This document shows positions 10,654-12,722 of a stretch of 12,722 nucleotides of DNA, piece by piece; positions within the stretch are counted from its first letter, which is position 1, and every line of letters begins with the position of its first letter. Source of the stretch: a bacterium. GTDB taxonomy: Bacteria; NPL-UPA2; JAGMAN01. The notes under the pieces were generated by a model. It was given only the letters and a program-made list of their open reading frames with translations, was not told where the DNA came from and made no database searches. The translations under genes and the position numbers were made by a program. The stretch spans positions 1 to 12,722 of the forward strand of contig JAGMAN010000054.1 of the NCBI GenBank assembly GCA_023130215.1, read 5' to 3'.

Positions 10654-11974
10654 TGCCTTTAGAAATACTTTTCGGATACCTGACTTAAGGAAGCGAATAA
10701 TCTTTACCGCCGCTCTCCTGGTCGTTTTTAGAATAGGATGCTATGTACCGATTCCAGGTATTAACGGAGCCGCCCTGGCCGCCTGGTTTGAGAAAATGAG
10801 GGAGACGTTATTTGGCTTAGCCGATATGTTTGCCGGGGGAGCCCTGAGCCAGGGAGCTATCTTTGGCCTGGGGATTATGCCTTACATCACTGCCTCCATC
10901 ATCATGCAACTTCTGACGGCAGTGGTTCCCTCTCTTGAGAAATTAGCCAAGGAAGGGGAGTCGGGTCGCAAGAAGATTAACCAGTATACACGCTATGGGA
11001 CAGTTGTGATATGTATCATGCAATCTTTGATGATCTGCCGGGGGTTCCTGGAGACCCAGACAATTAGCATTGGAGGAATGGATATACCGATAGTGCCAAA
11101 CCCTGGCTGGTCTTTCCGACTGCTGGCTATGATTAGCCTCACGGCCGGAACCATCTTTGTCATGTGGCTGGGAGAGCAGATCACCGAGCGGGGAATTGGT
11201 AACGGCATCTCCCTGATTATCACCATTAACATAATCTCTCGCATTCCCACAGCTATCCTTCGTGGTATCTATCAACTCCAGGCAGGCACATTAAGACACT
11301 ATGTAGCTTTCATCCTCATTGTTCTTACTGTTCTAATGACGGCCGCAGTGGTTATCCTCACCCAGGCTCAGCGTCGCATCCCGGTCCAGCATGCCAAGCG
11401 GATTGTGGGCCGCAGGGTCTATAGCCAGCAAAGTACCTATATACCCCTGAGACTTAATCAGGCAGGGATGATTCCCATAATCTTCGCTATGGCCATACTC
11501 CAGTTTGTTCCCTTCCTGGGGAAAATCCCCAATGAATTTGTAGTAACAGTGATAGAGTTCTTCACAACTACGGCAGTCCATACCACCATCTATGCAATAC
11601 TCATTATCTTCTTCTGCTATTTCTACACAGCCATAACTTTCAATCCTGCTGACATTGCTGATAATATGAAGAAATATGGGAGTTTCATTCCTGGAATTAG
11701 ACCGGGAAAGTCAACGGCTGACTACTTCTATCATGTTATGAACCGGATAACCCTGGTCGGAGCAGCAGGTTTAGCCTTCATTGCCATTATGCCAACCATA
11801 GTATCTGTCAGGCTGGGAGTGCGTGATACTCTCCTCACCAGTTTTTGTGGAGGGGCCGGTCTTATCATCATCGTCGGGGTTGTTCTGGATACAATGAAAC
11901 AGATAGAATCCCATCTATTGATGAGACATTATGATGGATTTATGAAGAGTGGGAGAATAAAATCAAGAAGGTGA
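10646..11974 (+). CDS. secY: Protein translocase subunit SecY
   Basis: The 442-aa integral membrane channel of the Sec translocon has about ten hydrophobic spans. Recognisable blocks are [66 protein letters not shown] and the C-terminal [18 protein letters not shown]. The plug and pore region ([12 protein letters not shown]) is normal. ATG 10646 has AGAGGT about eight bases upstream and overlaps the L15 stop. It ends in GTGA overlapping adk. Confidence 0.98.
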   Translation: MLSAFRNTFRIPDLRKRIIFTAALLVVFRIGCYVPIPGINGAALAAWFEKMRETLFGLADMFAGGALSQGAIFGLGIMPYITASIIMQLLTAVVPSLEKLAKEGESGRKKINQYTRYGTVVICIMQSLMICRGFLETQTISIGGMDIPIVPNPGWSFRLLAMISLTAGTIFVMWLGEQITERGIGNGISLIITINIISRIPTAILRGIYQLQAGTLRHYVAFILIVLTVLMTAAVVILTQAQRRIPVQHAKRIVGRRVYSQQSTYIPLRLNQAGMIPIIFAMAILQFVPFLGKIPNEFVVTVIEFFTTTAVHTTIYAILIIFFCYFYTAITFNPADIADNMKKYGSFIPGIRPGKSTADYFYHVMNRITLVGAAGLAFIAIMPTIVSVRLGVRDTLLTSFCGGAGLIIIVGVVLDTMKQIESHLLMRHYDGFMKSGRIKSRR

Positions 11975-12621
11975 GACTAATATTAATGGGGGCGCCGGGG
12001 TCAGGAAAGGGGACAGAAGCGAAGCTCTTGAGCGAGAGGCTGAATATCCCTCATATATCTACCGGTGACATCTTGCGCCGGGCCATGGCTGAGGGCCAGG
12101 AGTTAGGCAAGACCGTAAGGAGATATGTTGAGGAAGGTGGCCTGGTTCCAGACGAAGTGATGATCGAGGTGATTGGAGTGAGAATAAGGGAAGATGACTG
12201 CAGGCGTGGTTTCATTTTAGATGGCTTCCCACGCTCGCTCGCTCAAGCTGAATCTCTCCAGAGAACTCTCAATGAGACGAACTCTGCCCTAAACCTGGTT
12301 GTTAACCTTGAAGCCTCCAGCCAGATTCTGATAGAGCGGCTTTCAGGAAGGAGAGTTTGCAGGCGGTGCCAGGCCGTTTTTCACATAAAGAATCTGCCGC
12401 CGAAGAAGGAGGGGGTCTGCGACCACTGTGGGGGAAAGCTCTATCAGCGCAGGGATGATAAAGAGGAGATAGTCAGAAGGAGAATTGAGCTATACAAGGT
12501 GGAGGCGGAGAAACTGCTCAGCTATTATAGGGGAGAGAGGCTCTTAGAGGCGGTCAACTCAGAGAAGGGCCCACAGGAGACACTGGGGGAGATTTTAGTT
12601 AACCTGGGGGCTAAGGTCTAA
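11971..12621 (+). CDS. adk: Adenylate kinase, zinc-type LID
   Basis: This enzyme interconverts ATP plus AMP and two ADP in the cytosol. The 216 aa include the P-loop GAPGSGKGT (7-15), the AMP-site DGFPRS (84-89) and a long LID with C130-x2-C133 and C150-x2-C153, the zinc-binding form. RRDDKEE closes the LID. The usual GKGTQA is GKGTEA here. The GTG start at 11971 overlaps the SecY stop; the ribosome site is weak, as expected for a coupled gene. The map gene that often follows is missing. Confidence 0.97.
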   Translation: MRLILMGAPGSGKGTEAKLLSERLNIPHISTGDILRRAMAEGQELGKTVRRYVEEGGLVPDEVMIEVIGVRIREDDCRRGFILDGFPRSLAQAESLQRTLNETNSALNLVVNLEASSQILIERLSGRRVCRRCQAVFHIKNLPPKKEGVCDHCGGKLYQRRDDKEEIVRRRIELYKVEAEKLLSYYRGERLLEAVNSEKGPQETLGEILVNLGAKV

Positions 12622-12722
12622 TGCCCAAGGAAGAAGCTATAGAGGTAGAAGGAAAAGTTGTTGAGCCATTGCCCAATGGCATGTTCCGGGTGGAGCTGGA
12701 CAGCCCTAAAGGACGTCCTGCG
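12621..12722 (+). CDS. infA: Translation initiation factor IF-1, N-terminal part
   Basis: The ATG overlaps the adk stop by one base. The first 34 residues are visible before the window ends: [20 protein letters not shown], then [14 protein letters not shown]. The first 26 match the OB-fold start of IF-1, which binds the ribosomal A site. After VEL, where most IF-1 proteins have a short turn (ENGH type) leading to VLAH, this one has DSPKGRPA, suggesting a loop a few residues longer. The rest lies outside the window. Confidence 0.93.
   Translation, partial: MPKEEAIEVEGKVVEPLPNGMFRVELDSPKGRPA

Noticed and set aside
9034-11581. Minus-strand ORFs across the ribosomal genes
   Set aside because: They overlap strongly conserved ribosomal protein and SecY genes in full and have no features of their own.

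Overview
The right third (about 8.1-12.7 kb) is the distal part of a bacterial spc-type ribosomal protein operon: S14, S8, L6, L18, S5, L15, SecY, adenylate kinase and the start of IF-1. The genes are tightly packed or overlapping, all on the + strand. SecY and the gene order show a bacterium. The GC content looks moderate by eye. The SecY wording reminds me of PVC-related or other uncultivated phyla, but I cannot place the organism from this window. L30 is missing between S5 and L15, and map is missing between adk and infA. The L5 gene that normally precedes S14 is also absent; the operon instead starts from its own promoter next to accessory DNA.

The left two thirds (1-8.1 kb) is an accessory patchwork of small toxin-antitoxin-like units, many of them damaged. 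From left to right these are: a C-terminal remnant of an unknown protein; an MNT nucleotidyltransferase with a frameshifted HEPN partner; a 70-residue protein overlapping a second nucleotidyltransferase-like gene; an antitoxin-like gene coupled to a TumE-like gene; an addiction-module antitoxin with a toxin cut to 30 residues; a two-gene minus-strand operon; a DUF5678-like gene followed by two broken ORFs; and a dead VapBC-like pair. The minus-strand operon encodes an SNF2/RapA-type helicase and a protein with a dense C-terminal cysteine cluster.

Most + strand accessory units are headed by one recurring cassette. A GGCAGGC/GCCTGCC hairpin with a T tract (a terminator) is followed at once by TTGACA and a -10 box. 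Some copies carry an extra hairpin repeat between terminator and promoter. A 118-bp promoter-plus-gene-start segment is duplicated 4960 bp apart. At the left copy, the truncated 24-codon DUF5678-like start ends in a TGATG overlap with the next gene, so the antitoxin unit appears to have captured another gene's promoter and translation start.

The best candidate for an undescribed functional system is the helicase/cysteine-cluster pair (3.1-6.6 kb). Both genes are intact, overlap, sit among toxin-antitoxin debris, and the second belongs to no family I recognise. The cassette repeats and the start-capture event are the most interesting non-coding structures.
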